From assembly GCF_007829335.1 (NCBI RefSeq), contig NZ_VIWO01000002.1:62001-126000 (forward strand): a stretch of DNA of 64,000 nucleotides. Reading direction: 5' to 3'. This document shows, in pieces, positions 23,383 through 33,537 of the stretch (position 1 is its first letter; every line of letters begins with the position of its first letter). The translations under genes were made by a program, and so were the position numbers. The DNA comes from Chitinophaga polysaccharea. GTDB taxonomy: Bacteria > Bacteroidota > Bacteroidia > Chitinophagales > Chitinophagaceae. A model generated the notes under the pieces. That model saw nothing but the letters and a program-made list of their open reading frames with translations. It was not told the origin of the DNA and ran no database searches.

Positions 23383-24369
23383 ATGAGAAAGAACGTATTG
23401 TTGCTGGAAACAATTGCGGAGGAAGCTTTGATGGCCCTTCAGGCAGAAGTAAACGTATTCACAGGCTACGATGACGCAAGCCTGAAAGTAGCGTTGGAAC
23501 ATGGCGATATCCATGCGATCGTCACCCGTGGGAAAGGCTTGATCAACAAGCCTCTGATGGATGCCTGCCCGCAATTACAGGTGGTAGCCAGGTGTGGGGT
23601 GGGACTGGATAATGTAGATGTATCTGCCGCTACAGCGCGAAAAATCCTGGTGATCAATGCACCAGGCAGCAATGCCGCTACCATGGCCGAACATACCCTG
23701 AGCCTGATGCTGATGGGCATGCGCAACATGTATGAATCTGTTGCCCAGGTAAAACAAAACAATTGGAACTGGCGCAGTCAATATGCAGGAGATGAACTGA
23801 GCGGCAAAACTCTCGGCATCCTGGGCATGGGCAATATCGGCCAGCGCGTGGCCCGCCTTGGTGAAGCCTTTGGAATGGAAGTAGTATACTGGAGCAGATC
23901 TGCACATGACCTGCCATATCATCAGGTAGAGATAAAAGAACTGTTACAGCGGTCGGATGTAGTGAGTCTTCATTTGCCATTCAACAACGATACCAGTGGG
24001 ATCATCGGTATGGAGCAGTTGGGCCTGATGAAACCTGATGCCTGGTTGATCAATACGGCAAGAGGAGCCCTTGTAGATCATACTGCGTTATTACAGGCAT
24101 TAAATACACAAAAAATTGGAGGGTATGCCGCCGACGTATTGCCGGAAGAACCGCCGGTACAATCGCTCCCGGTGGTACAACATCCAAGGGTTATCGTTAC
24201 GCCGCATGCCGGCAGTCTCACGATCGCTACCTATAAAAAAATCTGCCAGCTTACGATCAGTAATGTAGTGGCTGCCCTCACGGGAAAAAATCCCGATCCC
24301 AATAGCATCTATAATCGCCATGCGTTGTCACAAGCAACACAAGGCGACCATCGTATCAAAAAACTATAG
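23383..24369 (+). CDS. D-isomer-specific 2-hydroxyacid dehydrogenase
   Basis: The 328-residue protein matches the phosphoglycerate-dehydrogenase-like family. An N-terminal flavodoxin-like domain (RCGVGLDNVDVSAATARKIL, AATMAEHTLSLMLMGMRNMY) leads into an NAD-binding Rossmann domain with GILGMGNIGQRVA. Catalytic residues appear as Arg in NTARGALVD, Glu in DVLPEEPP and His in TPHAGSLT. It should reduce a 2-keto acid, or oxidise a 2-hydroxyacid, with NAD(P). In this operon it probably handles the product of the dehydratase. It has no C-terminal ACT domain, so it is not a regulated serine-pathway enzyme. Confidence 0.88.
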   Translation: MRKNVLLLETIAEEALMALQAEVNVFTGYDDASLKVALEHGDIHAIVTRGKGLINKPLMDACPQLQVVARCGVGLDNVDVSAATARKILVINAPGSNAATMAEHTLSLMLMGMRNMYESVAQVKQNNWNWRSQYAGDELSGKTLGILGMGNIGQRVARLGEAFGMEVVYWSRSAHDLPYHQVEIKELLQRSDVVSLHLPFNNDTSGIIGMEQLGLMKPDAWLINTARGALVDHTALLQALNTQKIGGYAADVLPEEPPVQSLPVVQHPRVIVTPHAGSLTIATYKKICQLTISNVVAALTGKNPDPNSIYNRHALSQATQGDHRIKKL

Positions 24370-24386
24370 CCAATAAACGCCGTATA

Positions 24387-25244
24387 ATGAGAAAAATTTG
24401 CCTTTGTTTATTGTTGATCATGACTACCACCGGTGTACTCTTTGCACAGTCTTCGCCGAAGAAACAGCCGCTGGTGGTTTTCGTTACCGGCGATCACGAG
24501 TACAGCAGCGAGGAAACGCTGCCACTGATCGCTGCAGCGCTGGAGAAAGATTATGGCATGAAAACCATCGTGCTCAAGGCATCCCCGGATTATAACAGTG
24601 AAGAAAATATTCCCGGCCTGGAAGCACTGGCCCAGGCAGACCTGGCCGTCTTCTTTTTACGCTGGCGCAGGCTGCCGCCCGAGCAGCTGGCCCATATTGA
24701 GGCCTACCTGAAAAGTGGAAAGCCGGTGATGGGGTTTCGTACTACCACACATGCTTTTCATTTTCCAGAGGGACATGCCAGCGAGAAATGGAATGCCTTT
24801 GGAGAATTTGCCTTAAATGCCCCTCCGGGTTGGGGAGGCGCAGCTAAACATACGCACTACGGACATGAGAGCAGCACCGATGTAAGTATCATTCCCCAAC
24901 AGGCCAATAACCCGATATTGACAGGCGTAGCAAAAAAATTTCACGTGCGTTCCTGGCTGTACCGCGTATTACCTGATTATCCCACAAAAGGTTCCACCTG
25001 GTTGTTGATGGGAAAGGCCGTGAACCCGGATAAAGCCGCCATCGAAAACCCGGTGGCATGGACAGGTACCAATAGCTTCGGCGGCCGTGTGTTTATGACT
25101 ACTATGGGCCATCCGGAAGACTTCAGACAAGAGCCCTTCCAGCGATTAGTGATCAATGCGATTCATTATGAGCTGGGACTGAAAGTACCACGAAAATGGA
25201 AAGGAAAAATTGATATACAGGTACCTTACCGGGTGGCAAAATAA
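24387..25244 (+). CDS. ThuA-domain protein, exported
   Basis: The 285-residue protein starts with a signal peptide (MRKICLCLLLIMTTTGVLFA, cleavage near Gln21). A ThuA trehalose-utilisation-type domain follows (about 28-280): PLVVFVTGDHEYSSEETLPL, AVFFLRWRRLPPEQL, GFRTTTHAF, and GRVFMTTMGHPEDFRQEPFQ. ThuA proteins have a glutamine-amidotransferase-like fold and take part in oxidation or use of disaccharides and keto-sugars; the exact reaction is unsettled. Export places it with the cytochrome-linked dehydrogenase encoded 40 bp downstream, so it may work on the same periplasmic sugar. Confidence 0.88.
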   Translation: MRKICLCLLLIMTTTGVLFAQSSPKKQPLVVFVTGDHEYSSEETLPLIAAALEKDYGMKTIVLKASPDYNSEENIPGLEALAQADLAVFFLRWRRLPPEQLAHIEAYLKSGKPVMGFRTTTHAFHFPEGHASEKWNAFGEFALNAPPGWGGAAKHTHYGHESSTDVSIIPQQANNPILTGVAKKFHVRSWLYRVLPDYPTKGSTWLLMGKAVNPDKAAIENPVAWTGTNSFGGRVFMTTMGHPEDFRQEPFQRLVINAIHYELGLKVPRKWKGKIDIQVPYRVAK

Positions 25245-25283
25245 GCAGATAACGTTTCCTGATTCCCGTAAAAATTATTTAAG

Positions 25284-28200
25284 ATGCCCAGCGTATTTAA
25301 AATCGGTGCGCGCGTACCGTTGATGCCCATCCTATTGGTGATAATAATACTGGATGCCTGTAAACCCAAGGCGCCCGCGCCACTTACCGTGTTTGAAGGA
25401 ACACATATTTCCCTGATTGGAGGCAACCTGGGATCGCGAATGACTTACTACGATAATTTTGAAACGGAGCTGTATGTGCGTTACCCGGGCTACCATCTTC
25501 TCATTCGCAACATGTGCGATGGGGGAGAAACCCCTGGCTTCCGGCCACACGCCGGCAGGAATACGCCATGGGCATTTCCCGGGGCGGAAAAATTTCGTCC
25601 TGAGCTGGCAAAGGAAGTAGCAGCCATGGACAACCCCAGCCAGGGCCGTTTTGAAACACCCGATCAGTGGTTAACCCGGCTTAAGACTGATATCATTGTA
25701 GCCTTTTTTGGCTATAGCGAATCATTTGAAGGGAAAGAGGGCGTGGACAACTACAAAGCAGAATTGGATGCGTTTATAAAATGGACGCTCAAACAAAAAT
25801 ATAATGGTGCCTCGGCACCGCAGCTGGTCCTGGTGTCACCCATTGCGTTCGAAGATCTCTCCGGTAAATACGATCTCCCCGATGGCCGCAAGGAAAACGA
25901 AAACCTGGCGTTGTATACCGATGCCATGAAGGAAGTAGCAACAGCCAACCAGGTATTGTTTGTCGATGCTTTTACGCCCACGCAACAATGGTACAAGGAA
26001 ACGAAGGAACCTTTAACGATTGATGGCTCCCAGCTGAATGAGGCCGGCTATAAAAAACTGGGTCTTCTTTTAGTGGACCAGATTTTTGGCAAAGCCGCGC
26101 CGAAAGCGGAAGCTAACCGGGTGCTGGTACACGACGCCGTAAAAGAAAAGAACTGGATGTGGCTCAACGATTACAAAATACCCAATGGCGTGCACGTATT
26201 TGGCCGCCGGTACGATCCTTATGGACCAGATAACTATCCCGCCGAAATAGAAAAGATCCGCGAAATGACGGCTATCAGAGATACTGCAGTATGGCTGGCT
26301 GCTTCCCAGGGAAAGAAAATGGATATTGCCGCTGCTGATAAAAATACCAAAGTATTGCCGCCGGTTAAAACCAACTACAACCCGGCGAATACTAAAAATG
26401 GGAGCCTCCGGTACCTCAGCGGCGCAGAAGCAGTTCATAAACTGAAAGTGCCGCCAGGCTATAAGGTGGAGCTGTTCGCCTCCGAAGAACAATTCCCCGC
26501 CCTCGCTAAGCCCATGCAGATGTCGTTCGACAACAAAGGCAGATTATGGGTAGCGGTAATGCCGAGTTACCCACACTATAAGCCCGGTGATGCCAAGCCC
26601 AATGATAAAATTATTATCCTGGAAGATACCGACAATGATGGGAAAGCCGATAAAGAAACGATTTTCGCCCAGGGCCTGCACCTGCCCATTGGCTTTGAAA
26701 TTGCGCCGGAAGGCGTGTACGTTGCGCAAGGTACCAATCTTAAATTGTTAGTAGATACTGATGGCGATGATAAAGCAGATAAAGAAGAAATCCTGCTGAG
26801 TGGATTCGACGATCACGATACCCACCACAGCAGCCATGCTTTTACGGCCGATCCGTCGGGCGCCATTTATTCCGGTGAAGGCGTTTTCTTGCATACACAT
26901 GTGGAAACTTCTTACGGCACCATTCGCGGATCTAACGGCGGCTTCTACCGGTTTGATCCCCGGCGCCGGAAGCTGGAGCGCACGGCGCAACTGCAGATTC
27001 CCAATCCATGGGGCATTGCCTTCGATGACTGGGGACAACCGTTTTTTGCTGAAACATCCAGCCCGGATATGCGCTGGATGCTTCCGGGAACGGTGCTGCC
27101 TAAATATGGCCAGCATACCCACAAATCGATACAGCTGATTGAAGAGAAACATAAAGTGCGACCTACTTCTGGGTTGGAGTTCGTGTCCAGTCGCCATTTC
27201 CCTGACTCGCTGCAGGGCGACTTCCTCATCAATAATACCATCGGCTTCCTGGGAACGAAAGAGCATACGCTCCAGGATGATGGTACAGGTTATAAGAGTC
27301 GTCACCGCATGGATTTGCTGGTAAGTGAAGATCCCAATTTCCGGCCGGTGGACCTGGAGTTTGCACCCGATGGCTCGTTATACGTGATTGATTGGCATAA
27401 CATCCTGATCGGGCACATGCAACATAATGCCCGCGACCCGCTGAGAGATCATTCGCATGGAAGAATATACCGCATCACTTATCCGGCAAGACCACTGGTA
27501 AAACCGGCGCATATCGCTGGCGCCAGTATAGAAGAACTGCTGGACAATCTCAAAGTACCTGAGTACAGAACCCGCTATAGAACCCGTCGGGAGCTGAGAG
27601 GACGCAATGCTACCGACGTATTGGCCAAACTGAAAGTCTGGGTAGCTAACCTCGACAAAAACGATCCCCGGTATGAGCATCACCTGCTCGAAGGCCTTTG
27701 GGTAAGCTGGGGACTGGATAAGGTAGACCAGGGCCTTTTAAAACAAGTGCTGAATGCCAAAGACTATCATGCCAGGGCCGCAGCAGTGGAAGTAGTACGC
27801 TACACCGGGCACCAGGTAAAAGACCAGGCAGATTTACTGATGAAGGCAGCACAGGATGAAAATAGCCGCGTGCGCCTGATGGCCATTGTAGCCGCTTCGT
27901 GGATAGGCCGGGAAAAAGGCCTTCCTATCCTGGCTGCCGCCAAAAAAATGCCGTTAGACGAGTGGATGATCCACGCCTATGAAACCGCCGTCGCACATTT
28001 AAAAGGAGAGCATGTAAAAGATGAAAAGGAAGAAGGCGGCAACACCAAACTGAAAGGTACTGAACTGGCATTGTTTAACCAGGGACAAAAGATCTACTCC
28101 ATAGAAGGATATTGCCGGACCTGCCATCAGCCCGATGGTAAAGGGCTACCTGATTCAGGATTTCCGCCCCTGGCCGGCTCCCGATGGGTGACCGGAAGTG

Positions 28201-28478
28201 ATGAACGGCTGATTAAGCTGGTGATGAAAGGCATCATGGGACCAATAGAAGTAAACAACAAAACATACCCGGGACAGGTGCCCATGACGCCCTTCGGCAG
28301 CCTGTTGAAGGACGAAGAAATTGCCGCCGTACTTACCTATGTGAGGAATTCATTCGGAAACACCGCCACCGCTATTTCCCCTGAAAAAGTAAAACAAGTG
28401 AGAAAAGCCATAGCGCATAAGAAGGATTTTTATTCTCCCGGAGAGCTGTTAAAAGATCATCCCATGGAAAAGAAATAA
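25284..28478 (+). CDS. Large PVC-type lipoprotein: SGNH-like, beta-propeller dehydrogenase, HEAT, cytochrome c
   Basis: The 1064-residue protein has a lipoprotein signal (LILDACKPK) and four parts. Residues 35-275 form an SGNH/GDSL-like domain (FFGYSESFEG, DGSQLNEAGY). Residues 370-740 form the membrane-bound-dehydrogenase propeller (VPPGYKVELFASEE, EDTDNDGKADKE, DWHNILIGHMQHN). Residues 750-900 form HEAT-like helices. Residues 925-1040 form a c-type cytochrome with CRTCH at 944-948 and a distal Met in GIMGPIEV or VPMTPFG. The SGNH part lacks the G-D-S serine motif, and the usual D-G-x-H is D-G-S-Q, so it may bind rather than cleave. The protein should sit in the periplasm or on the outer membrane and oxidise a carbohydrate, passing electrons to its haem. 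It is the last enzyme before the SusC/SusD pair. Confidence 0.88.
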   Translation: MPSVFKIGARVPLMPILLVIIILDACKPKAPAPLTVFEGTHISLIGGNLGSRMTYYDNFETELYVRYPGYHLLIRNMCDGGETPGFRPHAGRNTPWAFPGAEKFRPELAKEVAAMDNPSQGRFETPDQWLTRLKTDIIVAFFGYSESFEGKEGVDNYKAELDAFIKWTLKQKYNGASAPQLVLVSPIAFEDLSGKYDLPDGRKENENLALYTDAMKEVATANQVLFVDAFTPTQQWYKETKEPLTIDGSQLNEAGYKKLGLLLVDQIFGKAAPKAEANRVLVHDAVKEKNWMWLNDYKIPNGVHVFGRRYDPYGPDNYPAEIEKIREMTAIRDTAVWLAASQGKKMDIAAADKNTKVLPPVKTNYNPANTKNGSLRYLSGAEAVHKLKVPPGYKVELFASEEQFPALAKPMQMSFDNKGRLWVAVMPSYPHYKPGDAKPNDKIIILEDTDNDGKADKETIFAQGLHLPIGFEIAPEGVYVAQGTNLKLLVDTDGDDKADKEEILLSGFDDHDTHHSSHAFTADPSGAIYSGEGVFLHTHVETSYGTIRGSNGGFYRFDPRRRKLERTAQLQIPNPWGIAFDDWGQPFFAETSSPDMRWMLPGTVLPKYGQHTHKSIQLIEEKHKVRPTSGLEFVSSRHFPDSLQGDFLINNTIGFLGTKEHTLQDDGTGYKSRHRMDLLVSEDPNFRPVDLEFAPDGSLYVIDWHNILIGHMQHNARDPLRDHSHGRIYRITYPARPLVKPAHIAGASIEELLDNLKVPEYRTRYRTRRELRGRNATDVLAKLKVWVANLDKNDPRYEHHLLEGLWVSWGLDKVDQGLLKQVLNAKDYHARAAAVEVVRYTGHQVKDQADLLMKAAQDENSRVRLMAIVAASWIGREKGLPILAAAKKMPLDEWMIHAYETAVAHLKGEHVKDEKEEGGNTKLKGTELALFNQGQKIYSIEGYCRTCHQPDGKGLPDSGFPPLAGSRWVTGSDERLIKLVMKGIMGPIEVNNKTYPGQVPMTPFGSLLKDEEIAAVLTYVRNSFGNTATAISPEKVKQVRKAIAHKKDFYSPGELLKDHPMEKK

Positions 28479-28871
28479 CAAACGCCCCGGGTACTGATAT
28501 AATAGAGCAGGCAACAAGGCCCGGGGTAAATTACTATTTTATTTAGCGAAAATATTATAAGGAAATATTAGTAAGGATATTTAATATTGTTAGGATATCT
28601 AATTATTGAAATACTAGTACGTAGTCGTCAACCAAAAAAAAACTTTATTTAACTTTTCAGACAATGGATAGGCGGTCCCCGCGGGCATACGAGTATCCAC
28701 TGTAGCGACCCTTGGCTTTCCACGAAAAAGCAGGCCAATCATCTTCCTTTATTTTCTAAACACGTGTTATTGTTCAGCGGCGTCGTAACCGTTGCGTGCC
28801 CTTTTTGTTCTTAGTAAAACGCTTCTTAATCATGTATCCGGAATAAAATTTCACCTGTTAATTTTTTAATT
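28479..28871 (+). other. Intergenic region before susC: hairpin, no gene seen
   Basis: This 393-bp gap holds a long-range inverted repeat (CCCCGGG near 28484 and CCCGGGG near 28520, loop about 30) right after the PVC-protein stop, and then AT-rich DNA. I see no convincing ORF and no exact Bacteroidota promoter. It may hold a separate promoter for susC/susD. Confidence 0.4.
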
Positions 28872-31800
28872 ATGAGACAGTTTTCCACGGTAACTTTCAA
28901 GATCATGGCGTTACGCCAGAAAATTATTTATACCGCCCTGGCGCTGCTGCTGGGAATAGCCAGCCAGCTTCATGCGGAAGCTCCCCCGCTAATAGACGTG
29001 CACGGCAAAGTGTTGGAAGAGAACGGCGTAGGCGTGCCGGGAGTGAGCATTAAAGTAAAGAACGTTGAAAAAGCCACCACAACAGACGGCGATGGGAACT
29101 TCACCATTAAAGGGCTTCCCGGCGATGCGGTGCTGGTCTTTTCTTATATAGGCTACATTACGCAGGAGGTGAAGGTAACCGCCGGGGATATGGTAGTCAG
29201 GCTGGTACCGCAGGTAAAAAAAATAGATGAGGTAGTAGTGGTGGGATATGGTACCACCAAAAAGTCTGATCTCACCGGCGCCGTTGGTACGGTGAAGGCG
29301 GAAACACTGCAGGAACGCCCGGCATCTTCTCTGAACCAGAGTTTATCCGGCCGTGTCACGGGGGTGAACGTATCATCCAACTCCGGGCGCCCCGGAGGCA
29401 GAACCAATATACGTATCCGCGGATCCAGCTCGCTCAGTGTGTCTAATAACCCGCTGTATGTTATAGACGGAGTGATACTGAACCCGGTGGATTTACGGAA
29501 TGGGAGCACGCCTATTGACTATATTAATCCTAACGACATTGCTTCTATCGAAGTATTGAAAGACGCTTCTTCTACGGCTATTTACGGGGCCCGCGGTGCG
29601 AATGGCGTTATCCTCGTTACCACCAAAAGAGGCAGCACAAATGGAGGGAGAATTACCTATGATCCCGATTTCAGCATCGGCATATTACCCAGGAAACTGG
29701 AGCTGCTCAATGCAAAAGAGTTTCTGGCAGTAGAAGACCTGGCCTATGCCAATGCCCAAAAGTATGATCCCGTGGGATGGGCTACAGGCACCAAGTATAC
29801 CGATCCCAGGAAGAAACGTACCAACCCCAAATTATTTGATGCGCAGGGAAATCCGCTATACGACACAGACTGGCAGGATGAAACTTTCCGCAAAGCCTTT
29901 ACCCAGAACCACCAGCTGGGATTTACTGACGGAGATGAGAAAAGAAGTATTGGCGCGTTTCTAAATTATCGTACGCAGGATGGATTGGCCAGGGGCTCCT
30001 GGCAAGACCGGTATGCCGGCCGCGTGGTATTCGACAGCAAGATAAAAGACTGGTTAAAGATTGGCGGTACACTGAGTTATACAGATCAACGGGAAAAGCA
30101 AGTAGACCAGCTGGACGGCGGTGGCATTACCATGATGCGACAGGTATTGGAAGCGCTGCCAATTATCCCGGTAAAGTATGCCGACGGCAGCTGGGTCAGT
30201 AATCGCGACTACCCCGGAATGGAAGGCGGAGATAATCCTTTAAGGGTGGCGGCCGACAGGATCTCTATCCTGCACACGCAAACCCTCCTGGGGAATATGT
30301 TTGCCAATGTACACCTGGCACCCGGACTGGAATTGAAATCTACGGTGGGCGTTAATATCATTAACCAACGGGAAGATTACTTCGCTGCCAAAGGCATGCA
30401 ATATATTTCCGATAATGGAAATGCCTCCGTAAATAATAATCGCTATAATTCCTGGCAGTTTGAAAACTACCTGACCTATACCCGCGAATTTGCAAAAGTA
30501 CATTCGCTTAATGCTATGGCAGGCGTGTCCTGGCAGCATATTGACCGTTTTGAAAACCAGGCCAGCACAGAAGGATTTACCGATTCTTACTATAAGTACT
30601 ATAACCTTGGAGCCGGATCCAGTCCTCAGCCGCCCTCTTCTGTTGGTACCGCTAATGGACTGAACTCCTACTTTGGCCGTATCAACTATGGTTTCCGCAA
30701 CCGGTACCTGGTCACCTTTACTGGCCGTATGGACGGCTCTTCAAAGTTTGGCCGGGATAACCAGTTTGCGTTCTTCCCGTCTGCTGCACTGGCCTGGAGG
30801 GTAACGGAAGAAAACTTTATGAAAGGGATTGCAGCTATCTCTAATTTAAAACTGCGTGCCAGCTACGGCGCCACCGGTAACTCTGAAATTCCAGCCTACC
30901 GTGCATTGGCAGGCCTGGGCAACTACAGCGTTATTTTTAATGGCGCACGTAATTCCGGCGTTGGTATCGATCGTATTGCTAACCCCGGCCTGCAGTGGGA
31001 AAAAACGAAGCAGATAGATTTTGGAATGGAGCTGGGTTTGTTTTCCAACAGGCTAAACCTGGAGCTGGATCTATATCGCAGGAGAGTAGATGGGATGCTG
31101 CTGGATGCACCGTTGCCGTATACTACGGGGCGCGACAAAATTTTCTCCAACGTAGGAAGCATGGAAAATAAGGGGATTGAGTTTGGCATCAACTCCACCA
31201 ATATTCAAACCGATCATTTCTCCTGGAGCACCACCTTCAATATTTCTGTCAATAGAAATAAAGTACTGGCACTGGCCAATGGCGACATACTCATGGGCAA
31301 TGGGGTGATCCGTGTAGGAGAGCCTGTTGGCTCTTTCTTTGGAAGGGTCACCCTCGGAACATGGGGCTCCAAAGAGGCCGACGAAGCAAAGAAATACAAC
31401 ATGCTGCCCGGCGACATCAAATATAAAGACATCAATAGCGATGGCATCATCAATGACCTCGACCGGGTGATTATTGGGAAAGGTATTCCCGACGGATATG
31501 GCACTTTCCTGAATACCTTCCAGTACAAGGCCTGGTCGCTTACGGTAGACCTGCAGTTTATGTATGGCAACGATGTACTCGATCGGAGCATACACTCCGC
31601 CGAAGACCGTCAGGGCATCGCCAATAGCTACAAAACCGTGCTGAATGCGTGGACAGAAACAAATCAAAATACACAAATAGCGCAGATACGCCCTATCAAT
31701 GCCTATTATACTACCAACAACGATAGCCACAAAGTAACCGACGGTTCGTTTATTCGTGGCCGTAACCTGCTGCTGGCATATGTGTTCCCGTCAAAAACGG

Positions 31801-31985
31801 TATCTGCACTAAAACTCAGTCGCCTGAGGGTATATGCTTCGGTACAGAACTTTTTCCTGGTCACCAAATTTAAAGGCTACGACCCGGAAGTATCCAACTC
31901 CAGCTCGCCTTTCGATCAGGGCCTTACCTTGTACGACTATCCCAAACCAAGGGTATTTATGCTGGGACTGAATGTCGGATTATAA
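28872..31985 (+). CDS. SusC/RagA-family TonB-dependent outer-membrane transporter
   Basis: The 1037-residue protein has a signal peptide (LALLLGIASQLHAEA) and a carboxypeptidase-regulatory-like domain (about 40-120; VHGKVLEENGVGVPGVSIKV). A TonB box region (VVVVGYGTTKKSDLTGAV) leads into the plug (about 130-240; RIRGSSSLSVSNNPLYVIDG, IEVLKDASSTAIYGARGANG), then the 22-strand barrel to the C-terminus. There is no STN domain, so it should not signal to an anti-sigma factor. With its SusD partner it imports an oligosaccharide or other large substrate. It follows the sugar-oxidation genes, which suggests the transported substrate is what they degrade. Confidence 0.95.
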   Translation: MRQFSTVTFKIMALRQKIIYTALALLLGIASQLHAEAPPLIDVHGKVLEENGVGVPGVSIKVKNVEKATTTDGDGNFTIKGLPGDAVLVFSYIGYITQEVKVTAGDMVVRLVPQVKKIDEVVVVGYGTTKKSDLTGAVGTVKAETLQERPASSLNQSLSGRVTGVNVSSNSGRPGGRTNIRIRGSSSLSVSNNPLYVIDGVILNPVDLRNGSTPIDYINPNDIASIEVLKDASSTAIYGARGANGVILVTTKRGSTNGGRITYDPDFSIGILPRKLELLNAKEFLAVEDLAYANAQKYDPVGWATGTKYTDPRKKRTNPKLFDAQGNPLYDTDWQDETFRKAFTQNHQLGFTDGDEKRSIGAFLNYRTQDGLARGSWQDRYAGRVVFDSKIKDWLKIGGTLSYTDQREKQVDQLDGGGITMMRQVLEALPIIPVKYADGSWVSNRDYPGMEGGDNPLRVAADRISILHTQTLLGNMFANVHLAPGLELKSTVGVNIINQREDYFAAKGMQYISDNGNASVNNNRYNSWQFENYLTYTREFAKVHSLNAMAGVSWQHIDRFENQASTEGFTDSYYKYYNLGAGSSPQPPSSVGTANGLNSYFGRINYGFRNRYLVTFTGRMDGSSKFGRDNQFAFFPSAALAWRVTEENFMKGIAAISNLKLRASYGATGNSEIPAYRALAGLGNYSVIFNGARNSGVGIDRIANPGLQWEKTKQIDFGMELGLFSNRLNLELDLYRRRVDGMLLDAPLPYTTGRDKIFSNVGSMENKGIEFGINSTNIQTDHFSWSTTFNISVNRNKVLALANGDILMGNGVIRVGEPVGSFFGRVTLGTWGSKEADEAKKYNMLPGDIKYKDINSDGIINDLDRVIIGKGIPDGYGTFLNTFQYKAWSLTVDLQFMYGNDVLDRSIHSAEDRQGIANSYKTVLNAWTETNQNTQIAQIRPINAYYTTNNDSHKVTDGSFIRGRNLLLAYVFPSKTVSALKLSRLRVYASVQNFFLVTKFKGYDPEVSNSSSPFDQGLTLYDYPKPRVFMLGLNVGL

Positions 31986-32012
31986 TATTAAACAACTATT
32001 TAATCGAAAATT

Positions 32013-33515
32013 ATGAAATCAATCATCATAAAATACGGACTGCTGCTGGTAGCAACCGGGGCATTATGCCTGGCTGGTTGCCGGAAATTTTTGGATGAAA
32101 CAGATCCCAGCAATTATACAGAAGATACGTATTTCACGAAACCCGAACATGCGAGGAGCTCTATCAACGCTATTTATGCCAGCCTGCGGGACCCTATGAG
32201 CGGTGATTTCAATGGTGCTGCCTGGACGATGACGGAATTTGCCACCGGGCAGGCAGCCACCGATCTCGGGCAGGCGGTAAATAGTTATTACATAAAAGAC
32301 CTGCATAACACGGCTGATAACGCCTATGGCGAAAATTACTGGAGAAATTATTATAAGGGTATCACCAATGCAAATCTCTCTATTGCCAAAATACCTGGTA
32401 TAAATATGGACCAGGCGGAAGCCAAACGGTTGATGGGAGAAGCTTATTTCCTGCGGGCCTGGTACTATTTCAACCTGGTGCAGATGTTTGGCAACATCCC
32501 TTTAATTACGCAACCGGTTGATCTGAAGTCCGACCAGCTAAGGCCTAAACAGGCTACGCCGGAGGAAGTATACAAATTGATTGTAAACGACCTGACCACC
32601 GCTGAAAATGCGGGATTACCGTGGACCGATGTCAGTGGTAGAGTTTCTTTGGGAGCGGTGAAATCGCTGTTGTCAAAGGTATATCTCACCATGGCCGGAT
32701 ACCCGCTGCAAAAGGGGACGTCTTATTTCGACCTGGCCGCTAAAAAAGCAGGAGAGGTGCTGGACTCCAAACAATTTAAATTGTTCGATACCTACAACGA
32801 CCTGCATAACCCGGCAAAGAAGAATATAGAAGAGAATATTTTCATGATCCAATATAAAACGCAGGTAATACCCGGCAGCTGGCAATCGCTCATCATTCCG
32901 TACAACAAGAATATTTCCGCCTATTCGGCCGAAACGGGTGGCATCTACGCTACCGCCGATTTCGTAAAGTCCTACGATCCGGCTGATTTACGCGCCAAAG
33001 AAGGCCAGTTCTTTTTTACCGCATTTACTAACCAGGATAACAGGAATCAAAAGGTGGACCTGGGCGGGTATTTCCTGTATAAACTCTTCGATGTAACGGC
33101 ACAAACCACCACCGCTAACAGTGATCTTAACTGGTCATTGATCCGTTATGCAGACATCTTACTGGTATATGCAGAAGCAACGAATGAGGTGAGTGGTCCC
33201 GGTGCAGCTGCCTATGATGCCGTAAACCAGGTTCGGAAAAGAGCTAAGCTACCTGACCTGGCAGGGCTCACCCAGGTGCAGCTGAGAGAAGCCATATGGC
33301 GCGAGCGCTGGTATGAGTTATGTTTTGAGAATATTACCTGGTTTGATATGGTGCGCCTGCGCAAAGCTTTTAACGTAAGTACAAAAAGCTTTGATAATTA
33401 TGTGGGACATAAATTTTCCTACGGCCCGGTGTTAACGGAAAGAGAGCTGTTGTTCCCCATACCCAGCCGGGAGCTGAGGAACAACCCTAACCTGGTTCCT
33501 ACGAAAGGGTATTAG
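32013..33515 (+). CDS. SusD/RagB-family nutrient-binding lipoprotein
   Basis: The 500-residue protein begins with a lipoprotein signal (GALCLAGCRKF, Cys at about 23). It follows the SusD layout: N-terminal TPR-like helices (AEAKRLMGEAYFLRAWYYFN, QMFGNIPLITQPV), a central variable part, and the C-terminal RagB half (LIRYADILLVYAEATNEVSG, REAIWRERWYELCFENITWF, LFPIPSRELRNNPNL). It caps the SusC channel at the cell surface and binds substrate. It lies 27 bp after susC and ends the operon at a strong terminator. Confidence 0.95.
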   Translation: MKSIIIKYGLLLVATGALCLAGCRKFLDETDPSNYTEDTYFTKPEHARSSINAIYASLRDPMSGDFNGAAWTMTEFATGQAATDLGQAVNSYYIKDLHNTADNAYGENYWRNYYKGITNANLSIAKIPGINMDQAEAKRLMGEAYFLRAWYYFNLVQMFGNIPLITQPVDLKSDQLRPKQATPEEVYKLIVNDLTTAENAGLPWTDVSGRVSLGAVKSLLSKVYLTMAGYPLQKGTSYFDLAAKKAGEVLDSKQFKLFDTYNDLHNPAKKNIEENIFMIQYKTQVIPGSWQSLIIPYNKNISAYSAETGGIYATADFVKSYDPADLRAKEGQFFFTAFTNQDNRNQKVDLGGYFLYKLFDVTAQTTTANSDLNWSLIRYADILLVYAEATNEVSGPGAAAYDAVNQVRKRAKLPDLAGLTQVQLREAIWRERWYELCFENITWFDMVRLRKAFNVSTKSFDNYVGHKFSYGPVLTERELLFPIPSRELRNNPNLVPTKGY

Positions 33516-33537
33516 CAGATGCAGGAATTGTTGGAGC

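Noticed and set aside
28484..28527. CCCCGGG/CCCGGGG inverted repeat as a terminator
   Set aside because: The stem is only seven base pairs with a loop of about 30 and no T-tract, so it is noted but not called.
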